Assembly (NCBI GenBank): GCA_937910835.1
Contig: CALEMG010000534.1
Span: forward strand, 1 to 24,203
DNA length: 24,203 nt
Source of the DNA: an uncultured Alphaproteobacteria bacterium
GTDB lineage: Bacteria; Pseudomonadota; Alphaproteobacteria; Sneathiellales; Sneathiellaceae
Direction: 5' to 3'
Below, in pieces: positions 1 through 6,762 of this stretch (within the stretch, counting starts at the first letter, position 1; each line of letters opens with the position of its first letter). A program made the position numbers and the translations under genes. The notes under the pieces were generated by a model. It had not been told where the DNA came from and searched no databases. It saw only the letters and a program-made list of their open reading frames with translations.

Positions 1-190
1 GCAGTAAAACCAGACCATATGCGTAACAATCCGACGCAGCGCCAGCATTACATTTGTCTACATACAAAGCTTTATTTTTTGCTTTGTTCTCGGAATAAAA
101 TTTTTCCTTTTCCTCTGCTGTCATTTTTCCGCTTGAACAGCCAGCGGCGAGTAAGAAAGTTAAAATTACAAGATAAGTAATACGATGCAT
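1..190 (-). CDS. Lipoprotein, N-terminal part (runs off the window)
   Basis: The minus strand is open from an ATG at 188-190 to the window edge, giving 63 codons with an in-frame TAA four codons upstream of the ATG. The N terminus is a short hydrophobic segment followed by LLAAGC, which reads as a lipoprotein signal with the lipidated Cys at residue 18, so the product should be anchored in a membrane facing the periplasm. The mature part is Lys/Glu-rich and then shows CNAGAASDCYAYG, a spacing of Cys, Gly-Ala and Cys-Tyr-Gly that resembles cysteine-containing Sel1-like repeats. That resemblance is an inference from about 15 residues. Function is unknown and the C terminus is missing. The surroundings are AT-rich and probably accessory. 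Confidence 0.6.
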   Translation of the reverse strand, partial: MHRITYLVILTFLLAAGCSSGKMTAEEKEKFYSENKAKNKALYVDKCNAGAASDCYAYGLVLL

Positions 191-537
191 GACGGCCTGT
201 TACCCTCGCTGGTAATCTAAAATCCAAAGGAATTCGTTCTATTAGTTAGGTTGCAACATAACCGGAGTTCAATCCAGAGTTATTTTTTTATTTATAAATA
301 CACTCTTTGAGGACATTTCGCTTCAACAGAAAAAATCTCTTGATGGAGCGAGCGGGCAATCACGTAGACAGTATAAAAATCTCTACTACCCATAAACAAC
401 CCAATAATTTTTTGTCGAAATCAATAGGGAAATTTAGCAAGAATCAAGATTTTAACGATATCAAAATATCTTTATTTTTCAAATACTTACAAATTCTCGC
501 ACGAGGATTCAGGAATAGGCAATTCCACCAAATCTGA
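191..537. other. AT-rich intergenic stretch with no convincing gene
   Basis: It lies between the start of the lipoprotein gene and the end of the ABM-domain gene, both on the minus strand, so it should hold the lipoprotein promoter. I see long A/T runs and short imperfect hairpins but no clear terminator or promoter. A 76-codon plus-strand ORF here (307-537) has no recognisable protein features and is not accepted. Confidence 0.5.
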
Positions 538-885
538 TTATGCTGAATGTCTTTCTTTGCTATCATCAGGGGCCTGGTCGCGCTCAAACATTCCATAGTC
601 GCGGATGACGCTGGCGATACGTATGCGGTAATCCTTAAAGACGGAGGCTCCGCCCTTTGCCTGGGCATTCCTGTGCGCTGATATATTGCGCCATTGCTCA
701 ACCGCCGCCTCGTCACGAAAGAAAGAGATGGAGAGAATTTTTGTCTCATCTGTCAGGCTCTGAAATCGCTCAATCGAAATAAAACCGTCTATCTCGTCCA
801 GGGTGGGGCGCAGGCTTGCCGCGATATCAAGATACTGCTGCTTGTGTTCTGCATGCGGATGCACTTCAAATATGACGGCAATCAT
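538..885 (-). CDS. Antibiotic biosynthesis monooxygenase (ABM) domain protein
   Basis: The 115-residue product begins MIAVIFEVHPHAEHKQQYL and carries GFISIERFQSL, then SFFRDEAAVEQWRN and an H-R-N-A-Q stretch. This is the order of a single dimeric alpha/beta-barrel ABM domain, at the family's usual length of about 100-115 residues. Members include small heme-degrading or quinol monooxygenases, but most are uncharacterised and no substrate can be assigned here. The ATG at 885 is preceded by an AAAGG ribosome-binding sequence. The gene lies 25 bases behind the unknown gene ending at 911 on the same strand, so the two may be co-transcribed. It could be island cargo or neighbouring chromosome, because the island's left boundary is not visible. 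The domain call is firm and the biological role is open. Confidence 0.85.
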   Translation of the reverse strand: MIAVIFEVHPHAEHKQQYLDIAASLRPTLDEIDGFISIERFQSLTDETKILSISFFRDEAAVEQWRNISAHRNAQAKGGASVFKDYRIRIASVIRDYGMFERDQAPDDSKERHSA

Positions 886-910
886 TTTGCGAAACCTTTC
901 TTACTCACTT

Positions 911-1288
911 TCAGGGCGTATGAAACTCATCGTCATAGTCTGGGTCAGAAAATATTAGAAAACACCCAGTTTCCAGGTCCTCATAGGTCATATTTTTATC
1001 GTCATAACAATAATTCCCATATTTATGCTTCGTATGGACCTGGAGGGAGTCTTTGTTCACCGGTTCCGTCAATGGGCCTTCCCTGAAACATAAAGCAAGT
1101 ATTCCTCTGTCTCTGTTTTCAAGAATACTCAGGATCAAGTTGCCTTTATCAACCTCTTGCAACGCAATTTGCATCAAATTCTGAGGCAACCTTCGCCAGA
1201 GTAATTGTGGGTCATTCTCTTCAAAACCAGAACCTACCCAAGTCGGATTAATATACTCGGTCGTTGTTCCCATCTCGAATGTTTCCAT
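911..1288 (-). CDS. Hypothetical acidic protein, 125 residues
   Basis: I do not recognise this protein. It is soluble-looking, acidic, with no signal peptide or membrane segment. The middle reads as a beta-rich domain (GNLILSILENRDRGILALCF) and the C-terminal third is rich in Asp, Glu and Tyr, ending in a cluster of acidic residues. The ATG at 1288 is preceded by CGGAG at a spacing of 7-8 bases, which supports translation. It is followed after 25 bases by the ABM gene on the same strand, so the pair may be an operon. Base composition is lower in G+C than the housekeeping region to the right, consistent with accessory DNA. It could be an immunity-type or island cargo protein, but nothing in the sequence shows that. 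Confidence 0.6.
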   Translation of the reverse strand: METFEMGTTTEYINPTWVGSGFEENDPQLLWRRLPQNLMQIALQEVDKGNLILSILENRDRGILALCFREGPLTEPVNKDSLQVHTKHKYGNYCYDDKNMTYEDLETGCFLIFSDPDYDDEFHTP

Positions 1289-1432
1289 CTCTATGCTCCG
1301 ATTTATCTCTCCCTACACCCAAAATATATAAGGACCCTATAATAAGGGGGTACCAGAGAAGTGGAAAAACGGCTTAAACCTGCCATTCTCAGTTTTTTGA
1401 TTCAACCGTTTTCCCGTGTCGTACCCGATAAA

Positions 1433-1972
1433 TTAGGGGGTACCGTACCCGCCAATTATAGGGGTCAGATAGTTTTTTCTGGCGGCTTTTTTGATCTTTT
1501 TGCGGTGGCTGTTTTTCCGACGCCACTCTTTAATTTCTGCCTCTGTTTTTGGCTTCCACTCATTCGTTGCTGGATTGCCGTTTCTATCTACATAATAAGT
1601 GAGGCGATATTTGGAGGCGTCGTTTCTGCCCGCCCAACGACCGCCGCGCTGGACCTTAACCAGACCCAGGAATACAGCTTCGTCAATAGCGTCAGTGACA
1701 TAGTTTTTGCCTATACCCCATTCAATTAACTGCGAATGCGTTGCAAAGAGATTGCCATTTTCAGTCCCGGCATGGTTCATATGCTCAAGTTCCAAAAAGT
1801 CTAACAAGCGGACAACGTTTATGCTCCGGCAGCGCCATGCATCGCTCGCAGTAATTTCTCTTGTACGCCAAACCCACGGCTCATCTTTTGGCGGCCTCAT
1901 TGCTGCGCCGCGACGGCCCGCGTATATACCGGAACTACGGCCCGTCGCGTCTGGTTTACCGTAAGTACTCAA
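1433..1972 (-). CDS. Winged-helix island protein, 179 residues
   Basis: The protein belongs to a family common on alphaproteobacterial islands and prophages. It has a conserved N-terminal GKPDATGRSSG motif, then EPWVWRTREITASDAW, RLLDFLELEHMNHAGTENG and a winged-helix-like segment ending in GLVKVQRGGR...SKYRLTYY. The fold suggests DNA binding, possibly as a replication or transfer regulator, but I know of no defined function. The reading frame uses TTG at 1972, overlapping the stop of the preceding gene. The conserved N-terminal motif argues for this start over the ATG at 1900. The C-terminal tail (LTPIIGGYGTP) stops at a TAA, but the same frame continues for 31 codons with similar residues (FIGYDTGK, SGTPLL) to a TAG at 1337. 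The present end may therefore be a nonsense truncation. Confidence 0.75.
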   Translation of the reverse strand: MSTYGKPDATGRSSGIYAGRRGAAMRPPKDEPWVWRTREITASDAWRCRSINVVRLLDFLELEHMNHAGTENGNLFATHSQLIEWGIGKNYVTDAIDEAVFLGLVKVQRGGRWAGRNDASKYRLTYYVDRNGNPATNEWKPKTEAEIKEWRRKNSHRKKIKKAARKNYLTPIIGGYGTP

Positions 1973-2250
1973 TCTAATTTGTCCACTTTAGACTGGAGCA
2001 CATAACGCGCATGATTGCCGGGGAAGGGGCCTTTATGGGCTTCCCATATGGTCTGGATATCCAGCCCGTATTCATGGCGTAGCTGATGAATATAAGCGCT
2101 CCAGCGCGGGGCAGGGTTATCGAGTGGCGTACAGCCTCGCTTGCCTGCCTTTTTAAGCTCCAGGAGTGCCCAGGCATATCGACCGGGGATTTGGCGGGTG
2201 ACGCGTTTTCCATCGGCGTCATAAGATGCTCTCACTTCCAACCGCTTCAT
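1969..2250 (-). CDS. Winged-helix DNA-binding protein, 93 residues
   Basis: The product has an N-terminal basic strand (MKRLEVRASYDADGKRVTRQIPG) followed by a helix-turn-helix/winged-helix segment from about residue 22. Key parts are ALLELKKAGKRGCTPLDNP, RWSAYIHQLRHEYGLDIQT and a closing strand HARYVLQSKV. This matches the small HTH_39-type winged-helix proteins often encoded beside integrases on alphaproteobacterial islands. It may regulate island genes, but the target is unknown. The ATG at 2250 overlaps the end of the upstream gene as ATGA and has a strong GGAGGTG ribosome binding site five bases away. Its own stop overlaps the start of the next gene, so these three genes are probably translated together. 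Confidence 0.75.
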   Translation of the reverse strand: MKRLEVRASYDADGKRVTRQIPGRYAWALLELKKAGKRGCTPLDNPAPRWSAYIHQLRHEYGLDIQTIWEAHKGPFPGNHARYVLQSKVDKLD

Positions 2251-2423
2251 TTGACACCTCCACCAAGCAAATCGTCATATACTTTTGCAAATGTTGGGGT
2301 GAAATTATGCCGCCGTTGTAATATGGAAGCTCTCTGACTCAAGGGAGTTTGAGTCCTTTTCAACTGACCGGACCCATGAAGTCCAGAGTTGATATTTCGT
2401 GCTTTATCGTCTATGTAACTCAT
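2247..2423 (-). CDS. Small hypothetical island protein, 58 residues
   Basis: This small basic protein ends RRHNFTPTFAKVYDDLLGGGVK, which resembles short proteins found just upstream of the winged-helix gene in related islands. That recognition is weak. The frame opens at a TTG at 2450, but the ATG at 2423 is preferred because GGAG lies nine bases before it. The stop overlaps the next gene's start as ATGA. No membrane segment or known domain is visible. Support comes mostly from tight packing with its neighbours, so a false ORF remains possible. Confidence 0.45.
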   Translation of the reverse strand: MSYIDDKARNINSGLHGSGQLKRTQTPLSQRASILQRRHNFTPTFAKVYDDLLGGGVK

Positions 2424-2472
2424 GCAATGGTTCTCCAAGGAATGTTGCAAAAATGGGAGTTATTCCGTTTTT

Positions 2473-2519
2473 TAAGAGCGGCTGTGTTGCAGTGACCAAA
2501 CATCACACAGCCGCTCTTA
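2473..2519. repeat. 15-bp perfect inverted repeat
   Basis: The left arm TAAGAGCGGCTGTGT (2473-2487) is exactly complementary to the right arm at 2505-2519, with a 17-base loop. It lies 20 bases after the stop of the AlpA-like gene and before the small gene starting at 2423. Neither strand has a T-run after the stem (a T-run precedes the left arm on the plus strand), so it is not a textbook intrinsic terminator. It may be a factor-assisted terminator, an RNA-stabilising hairpin or a recombinase-related site. Confidence 0.85.
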
Positions 2520-2538
2520 GTCTTCGTAAGCGTTTTCT

Positions 2539-2745
2539 TCATTGGATTTCTCCAATCTCTGGCAAACGCTTTAGCCAGTTTTCAAATTCCGTTACAGGTA
2601 TGATTGTCCGGCGACCGCATTTGCGGGCCTTCAATCTTCCTGATGCGATTTCCTGATAAAGTTTTGTTCGGCCTATTCCTGCCTGTTGGCAAGTTTCGTT
2701 AACGGACAAAACCGCTTTGAACCGAGACATAGATTCGTTCTTCAA
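2539..2745 (-). CDS. AlpA/excisionase-like helix-turn-helix protein
   Basis: The 68-residue protein carries one MerR-type helix-turn-helix of the HTH_17/AlpA type. Residues 15-64 read LSVNETCQQAGIGRTKLYQEI, then GRLKARKCGRRTIIPVTEFENWLKRLP, the characteristic helix, wing and final Trp-Leu helix. Proteins of this kind next to P4-type integrases act as regulators of int or as recombination directionality factors. Either role is plausible because the gene lies about 280 bases beyond int on the same strand. The start may be Met1 (2745) or Met6 (2730), and neither has a strong ribosome binding site. Short inverted repeats in the upstream spacer could be its operator. Confidence 0.8.
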   Translation of the reverse strand: MKNESMSRFKAVLSVNETCQQAGIGRTKLYQEIASGRLKARKCGRRTIIPVTEFENWLKRLPEIGEIQ

Positions 2746-3026
2746 ATTATCGTTTCCCTTGCAATGAAATTGCGAGATTGATTAATAACAAAAGACGTAA
2801 AATGGTCTTTGTCTGACGCAGCAAAATACAGACTAATAGTTGCCCGTCAGTAGCTCGTATTGTGTGTTTCGAATCAATCACGGCCGCATTTTCGCCTATT
2901 TAGCCGAATCAAGTCAACAGCAGACAAACTACAACTTGTGGATAAAATTACCTTGAGCAATACATGTAGTGTTTTCAATAAGTTAGAAAAAATTTTTCCC
3001 TTAAAGAGGCTTGTCAACTATAATTT
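2746..3026. other. Spacer between int and the AlpA-like gene
   Basis: No gene is visible. The spacer is AT-rich and holds several short perfect inverted repeats near the AlpA-like start: GCAAT-GAA-ATTGC (2761-2773), AAAGAC...GTCTTT (2791-2810) and CTGACG...CGTCAG (2813-2850). On the minus strand there are TTGACA/TTGACT hexamers but no convincing -10 partner at the right distance. Confidence 0.5.
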
Positions 3027-4262
3027 TTAGAACAAAATAGAAACATTTGACGAAGAATCACCGCTATCATACCGCTGATTACAATACTTTCCCCAATCCC
3101 GCATTATCCGAACCCTTTTCTCGTATAGGTCGCCCCGGCGATAGGCGGCCTCCACTTTGTTGCCGACGCTATGCGCCAGGGCCATTTCGGAAACCTCGTT
3201 CGGATAGTTGGTTCGCTCCGTTGCCCAGTCTTTAAATGTTGATCGAAAGCCATGCGCGGTCAGGTCATTGCGGCCCATGCGTTTTAATAGTTGCAGGAAC
3301 GCCATGTTGCTTAAATGGCTGTATGGCCTTTGCCCCGGCAACACGTAATCATTCTGCGCCACCTCTCTTAACCTGGCGAGAACATCCAGCGCAGGCTCAG
3401 ACAATGGAACCCGGTGTTCTTTGCCTGCCTTCATTCGATCCGACGGGATAATCCAGGTTGACGCGTCCAGATCAAACTCGGACCAGCGCGCCTTGATAAT
3501 CTCACCTGTGCGCGCCGCTGTCAGGATTAGCAATTCAAGCCCCATTGCGGCGATGCCTTCCTGTTCTCGCAGCGCAGCCATAAAGTCGCCTAGGTCATCA
3601 TAGGGCAGGGCGGCATGGTGTTTGACCTGCTGCACTTTGGAGCGGGCAGGCAGTATCTTGTCCAGATTGCCTTTCCATCGCGCTGGATTCTCACCCTCCC
3701 GATATTTTCGCGCCGTTGCCCAGTCCAGCACCGATTCAATCCGGCCCCGCACGCGACTGGCGGTTTCGGATTTCTCCAACCAGATAGGCTCCAGGATTTT
3801 CAAAATCAGGCCTATATCTACATCAGCAACGGAAAGACTGCCGATAACAGGATAAACATAGGTTTCCAGAGTGCTGGTCCATTGCCGGGCATGCTTGACG
3901 TTTTTCCAACCCTTGCTATGCGCCGCGATGTATTTATCCGCGCATTGCCGGAACGGCATTGTTATGACCGCGACGGCTTGCAACGCTTGCCGCTCGGACC
4001 GTCTTACTTCTATAGGGTCCAGCCCACTGCGGACCAGTTTACGGCAATTCTGGGCTTCCTCACGGGCCTCAGACAAAGAAACTTCCGGAAAGCCACCCAG
4101 CCCCATATCTCTTGTGCGCTTGTTTCTTGTAAATCGGAATATCCAGGACTTTGTATCAAAGCTGCTCACCTGAAGATAAAGCCCGCCACCATCGGCATAC
4201 ATGCCCTTGCGGTTTTCTGCCTTGATCGTGAGTGCATTCAGCCTGTGGAGTTGCCTTGCCAT
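3027..4262 (-). CDS. int: P4-type tyrosine integrase of a tRNA-associated island
   Basis: This 411-residue site-specific recombinase has the domain order of P4-family integrases. An N-terminal DUF4102 arm-binding domain (about 1-90, including KGMYADGGGLYLQV and MGLGGFPEVSLSEAREEA) is followed by a core-binding helical domain (about 105-195). The catalytic domain has the Arg of TAARTGE (R251), the HGFR box (H337, R340), the H of ALAHSVGNK (H364) and the nucleophile Tyr in EAAYRRGD (Y374). All catalytic residues are present and length is normal, so the enzyme looks active. It should cut and rejoin DNA at the adjacent tRNA-Ser gene (4426-4515), integrating or excising the island. It starts at ATG 4262, and two direct repeats in its upstream spacer may be arm-type sites. 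A long antisense ORF covering it is a shadow. Confidence 0.95.
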   Translation of the reverse strand: MARQLHRLNALTIKAENRKGMYADGGGLYLQVSSFDTKSWIFRFTRNKRTRDMGLGGFPEVSLSEAREEAQNCRKLVRSGLDPIEVRRSERQALQAVAVITMPFRQCADKYIAAHSKGWKNVKHARQWTSTLETYVYPVIGSLSVADVDIGLILKILEPIWLEKSETASRVRGRIESVLDWATARKYREGENPARWKGNLDKILPARSKVQQVKHHAALPYDDLGDFMAALREQEGIAAMGLELLILTAARTGEIIKARWSEFDLDASTWIIPSDRMKAGKEHRVPLSEPALDVLARLREVAQNDYVLPGQRPYSHLSNMAFLQLLKRMGRNDLTAHGFRSTFKDWATERTNYPNEVSEMALAHSVGNKVEAAYRRGDLYEKRVRIMRDWGKYCNQRYDSGDSSSNVSILF

Positions 4263-4280
4263 CCGCCCGCCTTTCGTTCT

Positions 4281-4299
4281 TACCCATTTTTCTACCCAT
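4281..4299. repeat. Tandem TACCCAT repeats upstream of int, candidate arm sites
   Basis: TACCCAT occurs at 4281-4287 and again at 4293-4299, a 12-base period, between the tRNA 3' end and the int start. Short direct repeats in this position are often arm-type binding sites for the integrase N-terminal domain or take part in int autoregulation. The assignment is an inference. Confidence 0.4.
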
Positions 4300-4425
4300 A
4301 TTTTAACACAGGCTTTGGGCGAACGCTAGCGGATATCAGAAATTACTGATGTATTTGAAACGGCACAAATACTGCGGTCTTAAAGGATATTAGCGAATGG
4401 TGGGGAACATTGAAAAACAGGGAAG

Positions 4426-4515
4426 TGGCGGAGGGTCGGGGATTCGAACCCCGGAAGGGCTTGCACCCTTGCTGGTGTTCATGACCAGTGCATTCTACCG
4501 CTCTGCCAACCCTCC
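4426..4515 (-). tRNA. tRNA-Ser (anticodon UGA by position), atypical anticodon loop
   Basis: Read on the minus strand, a 7-bp acceptor stem (GGAGGGT/ACCCTCC) pairs perfectly. The D arm has GCA/TGC and the GG pair, and the anticodon stem is CTGGT/ACCAG. A long variable arm (AAGGG/CCCTT) marks a class II tRNA, and the T arm CGGGG-TTCGAAT-CCCCG is canonical. G73 and an encoded CCA follow. G73 and the long variable arm fit serine. The anticodon loop is CATGAAC, placing UGA (reads UCA) at 34-36, but with A at position 33, where U is nearly universal, and C at 38. The gene is the integration site of the adjacent island. It may be a functional variant or a degenerate copy. Confidence 0.85.
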
Positions 4516-4575
4516 GTATCGCGATCCCGGTAAGGTGCCAATATATGGACACTCTCGGCTGCGAATAGTCCTGAC

Positions 4576-4604
4576 CGTTTAAAGTTCTGGTCCGGTGCTG
4601 TCAA
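4576..4604 (-). promoter_or_regulatory. Candidate promoter for the tRNA-Ser gene
   Basis: On the minus strand a perfect -35 TTGACA (4599-4604) is followed after 17 bases by TAAACG (4576-4581), a poor but acceptable -10. This would start transcription roughly 50 bases before the mature tRNA 5' end at 4515. The -35 and the spacing are seen in the sequence; use as a promoter is inferred. Confidence 0.45.
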
Positions 4605-4738
4605 TATATTTGATTTTAAAACCTCCTTTCCCCCGAACACATATAAAGGGCGGTAAAAATCAAGCCTTTTCCACCTGAACCCGTTGCGAATCCTTGGAAT
4701 TTGTGGCAAAAAGGAGAAATCAGTAAATCGGAGTTCCA

Positions 4739-5725
4739 ATGGCAAAGAAATCGGCGCGTAATTTTATTTTCTCTTTGGTCGGCATTTTCTTAGTTGCTAT
4801 TTCAACACCAAGCTTTGCCGCACAAGAACCGTTCGATCAATGGCTGCCCAAGCTGAAGGCCGAAGCGCGAGAGAACGGCATCAGTCAGGCGACGATCGAT
4901 GACGCCTTCGCCAATGTCAAGCTGATCGAAAAAGTCGTCAAGCTGGATCGCAAGCAGCCGGAGGTTGTCCAGACTTTCCAGGAATATATGGCGCAGCGCC
5001 TACCTCAATCCCTCATCGATTCCGGTAAGGCCATGCTCAATCAGAACCGTACCGTGCTGGAGGAGGTTGGTCGCAAATTCGGCGTGCAGCCCCGCTTTAT
5101 TGTTGCGCTTTGGGGAGTCGAGACCCGTTATGGCAAATATACCGGCGGTTTCAGCGTGATCGATGCGCTCACAACACTCGCCTATGACAACCGCCGTGCG
5201 GCCTATTTCAGGAAAGAGTTGCTACTCGCACTCAAAATCCTTGATGAGAATCACATTGCCCTTGCGGATATGAAAGGCTCATGGGCCGGAGCCATGGGAC
5301 AATCACAATTCATGCCATCAAGCTTCGTCAATTTCGCCGTTGACTATGATGCGGACGGACGGCGCGACATTTGGACGACAAAAGCCGACGTCTTTGCTTC
5401 TGCCGCCAATTATCTGTCGCGCTCGGGCTGGAAATATGACCAGACATGGGGCAGGGAGGTCCGGCTGCCAAAAGGATTTGACCTCTCCCTTGTTGACCTG
5501 AAAGTCGCCAAGCCCATGAGCGAGTGGGAGGCTCTCGGCGTGACCAAGGCCAATGGCGGCCCGCTTCCCTCCCGCCAGCTTGTCGGGTCGCTAGTGCAAC
5601 CCAAAGGCGGCAACGGGCAGACGTTCCTAGTGTATAATAATTATCGGACAATCCTGAAATGGAACCGGTCAACATATTTTGCAATGTCTGTCGGCCAACT
5701 TGCCGATTTGATCGGGGACAGATAG
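4739..5725 (+). CDS. mltB: Lytic murein transglycosylase, MltB family
   Basis: The 328-residue exported enzyme cleaves the glycan strands of peptidoglycan between MurNAc and GlcNAc, producing 1,6-anhydro ends. Residues 1-27 are a signal peptide ending STPSFA-AQ. No lipobox Cys is present, so this is a soluble periplasmic form. The SLT_2 domain follows, with the catalytic Glu128 in LWGVETRYG and the downstream GSWAGAMGQSQFMPSSF and DYDADGRRDIW motifs of the MltB family. The ATG at 4739 follows a GGAG ribosome binding site. It is the first gene of a forward cell-wall series, 35 bases before rlpA, and the two are probably co-transcribed. Family membership is firm; the exact mlt subtype name is by similarity only. 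Confidence 0.9.
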   Translation: MAKKSARNFIFSLVGIFLVAISTPSFAAQEPFDQWLPKLKAEARENGISQATIDDAFANVKLIEKVVKLDRKQPEVVQTFQEYMAQRLPQSLIDSGKAMLNQNRTVLEEVGRKFGVQPRFIVALWGVETRYGKYTGGFSVIDALTTLAYDNRRAAYFRKELLLALKILDENHIALADMKGSWAGAMGQSQFMPSSFVNFAVDYDADGRRDIWTTKADVFASAANYLSRSGWKYDQTWGREVRLPKGFDLSLVDLKVAKPMSEWEALGVTKANGGPLPSRQLVGSLVQPKGGNGQTFLVYNNYRTILKWNRSTYFAMSVGQLADLIGDR

Positions 5726-5760
5726 ATGTTTGTTAAGCGTAGCGTAAAGGCGTCAGTAGT

Positions 5761-6762
5761 ATGAAAAAATTAGTCCCCAGCTCCGGAATTCTGGCCATTC
5801 TTGCAACGACACTCCTGATCGGAGGCTGTTCCGAGGTTAACTTGATCAGCTATGGGGCCAAAAAATATCATGCCTCCCAGGAAAAGAATAACTCCACTGT
5901 CAGCAACAACGGCGTTGATCGTGGCGAGCCAAAGCTTGGCAAGCCCTATGAGGTGGCGGGTATCTGGTATTATCCGAAAGTGGATAACGGCTATGACGAG
6001 ACTGGCATTGCCTCCTGGTATGGGGAGCCATTCCATGGCCGCAAAACCGCCAATGGCGCGGTCTACGACATGCATCAACTCACCGCCGCCCATAAAACGC
6101 TGCCCCTGCCAACAGATGTGCGTGTGACGAACCTGGAAAATGGCCGCTCTATTATCGTGACCGTCAATGATCGCGGCCCGTTTGCCCATTCACGCATCAT
6201 TGATATGTCCTACCGGGGAGCGCAGCTTCTTGGTATGGTAGAGAAGGGAACTGCGAAGGTCCGTGTTCAGGTCATTAATGGCGGCGATAATCTGGATCAA
6301 TCCATCATCGCCAAGCCAACAACACCGGTGAGTGAAAAGAACAACGTTGCCGCTGCGCCTCAGGCCAAAATAGTCTCGGGCACACTGGCGCCGCCGCCAA
6401 ACATCAAGGCCGCGCCAATACCGAAATCAGAGCCGCTTCCCGCGCCGGTAACAGCTACATCCGGGACACAGCTTGCATCGGCATCCGCCTATAGCGCACC
6501 GTCACCCGTGGTCAGCGCTGCACCAATCACGGAAAGTGAGATTTTTATACAGGCCGGCGCGTTTATCGATTATAACAACGCCAATATTTTGAGCGCGCAG
6601 CTTTCGACGATGGGACCGACGAAGGTAAGCCAGGTTCTGGTAAACGGTCAGGATTTTTACCGGGTACGCGTGGGCCCCGTTCAGGACATTGCCAGAGCGG
6701 ATCAAGTTCTGGAAAACCTGATTAATACCGGCCATACGGATGCCCGGATAATAATTGAGTAA
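5761..6762 (+). CDS. rlpA: RlpA-type septal lipoprotein with SPOR domain
   Basis: The 333-residue lipoprotein has a signal ending LLIGGC with the lipidated Cys at 23. It then has a linker, GKPYEVAGIWYYP, the double-psi beta-barrel RlpA domain (about 80-175: GIASWYGEPFHGRKTANG, AHKTLPLPTDVRVTN, VNDRGPFAHSRIIDMSY) and a Pro/Ala-rich spacer. A C-terminal SPOR domain covers about 258-333. RlpA proteins bind denuded glycan strands through SPOR at the division septum. In some bacteria they are lytic transglycosylases with a preference for glycans lacking stem peptides. The neighbouring transglycosylase and D,D-carboxypeptidase fit a shared role in septal wall remodelling. The barrel motifs look intact, so activity is plausible. 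Confidence 0.93.
   Translation: MKKLVPSSGILAILATTLLIGGCSEVNLISYGAKKYHASQEKNNSTVSNNGVDRGEPKLGKPYEVAGIWYYPKVDNGYDETGIASWYGEPFHGRKTANGAVYDMHQLTAAHKTLPLPTDVRVTNLENGRSIIVTVNDRGPFAHSRIIDMSYRGAQLLGMVEKGTAKVRVQVINGGDNLDQSIIAKPTTPVSEKNNVAAAPQAKIVSGTLAPPPNIKAAPIPKSEPLPAPVTATSGTQLASASAYSAPSPVVSAAPITESEIFIQAGAFIDYNNANILSAQLSTMGPTKVSQVLVNGQDFYRVRVGPVQDIARADQVLENLINTGHTDARIIIE

Larger units (their letters stand above)
1337..4426 (-). mobile_element. Integrative genomic island, right-hand end at tRNA-Ser
   Basis: A complete P4-type integrase sits immediately downstream of the 3' end of a tRNA gene and reads in the same direction, the standard layout of islands that integrate into tRNA genes. Behind it come an AlpA-like HTH gene and three tightly packed small genes with winged-helix signatures. 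The right end is taken as the tRNA 3' end (CCA at 4426-4428). The left end given is only the limit of what I can tie to the island, because no second copy of the tRNA 3' sequence is present in 1-3000. The true element probably extends beyond the window start and may include the genes at 1-1288. Confidence 0.6.

Noticed and set aside
307..537. Plus-strand 76-codon ORF in the AT-rich left gap
   Set aside because: It has no domain, no clear ribosome binding site, and a composition typical of chance ORFs in AT-rich DNA.
2867..2876. TTCGAATC near 2870 as a second copy of the tRNA T-arm (att site)
   Set aside because: Only eight bases match, in the opposite orientation, and flanking stem bases do not agree.
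3615..4349. 244-codon plus-strand ORF opposite the integrase
   Set aside because: It is antisense to a fully conserved integrase catalytic and N-terminal domain and encodes nothing recognisable.
4426..4515. Plus-strand reading of the tRNA with anticodon TCA, which would read UGA and could suppress the trkH stop
   Set aside because: On the plus strand the T-loop sequence falls in the D-arm place and no CCA follows. The minus strand has the canonical TTCGAAT loop, G73 and CCA, and its anticodon UGA reads the codon UCA, not a stop.
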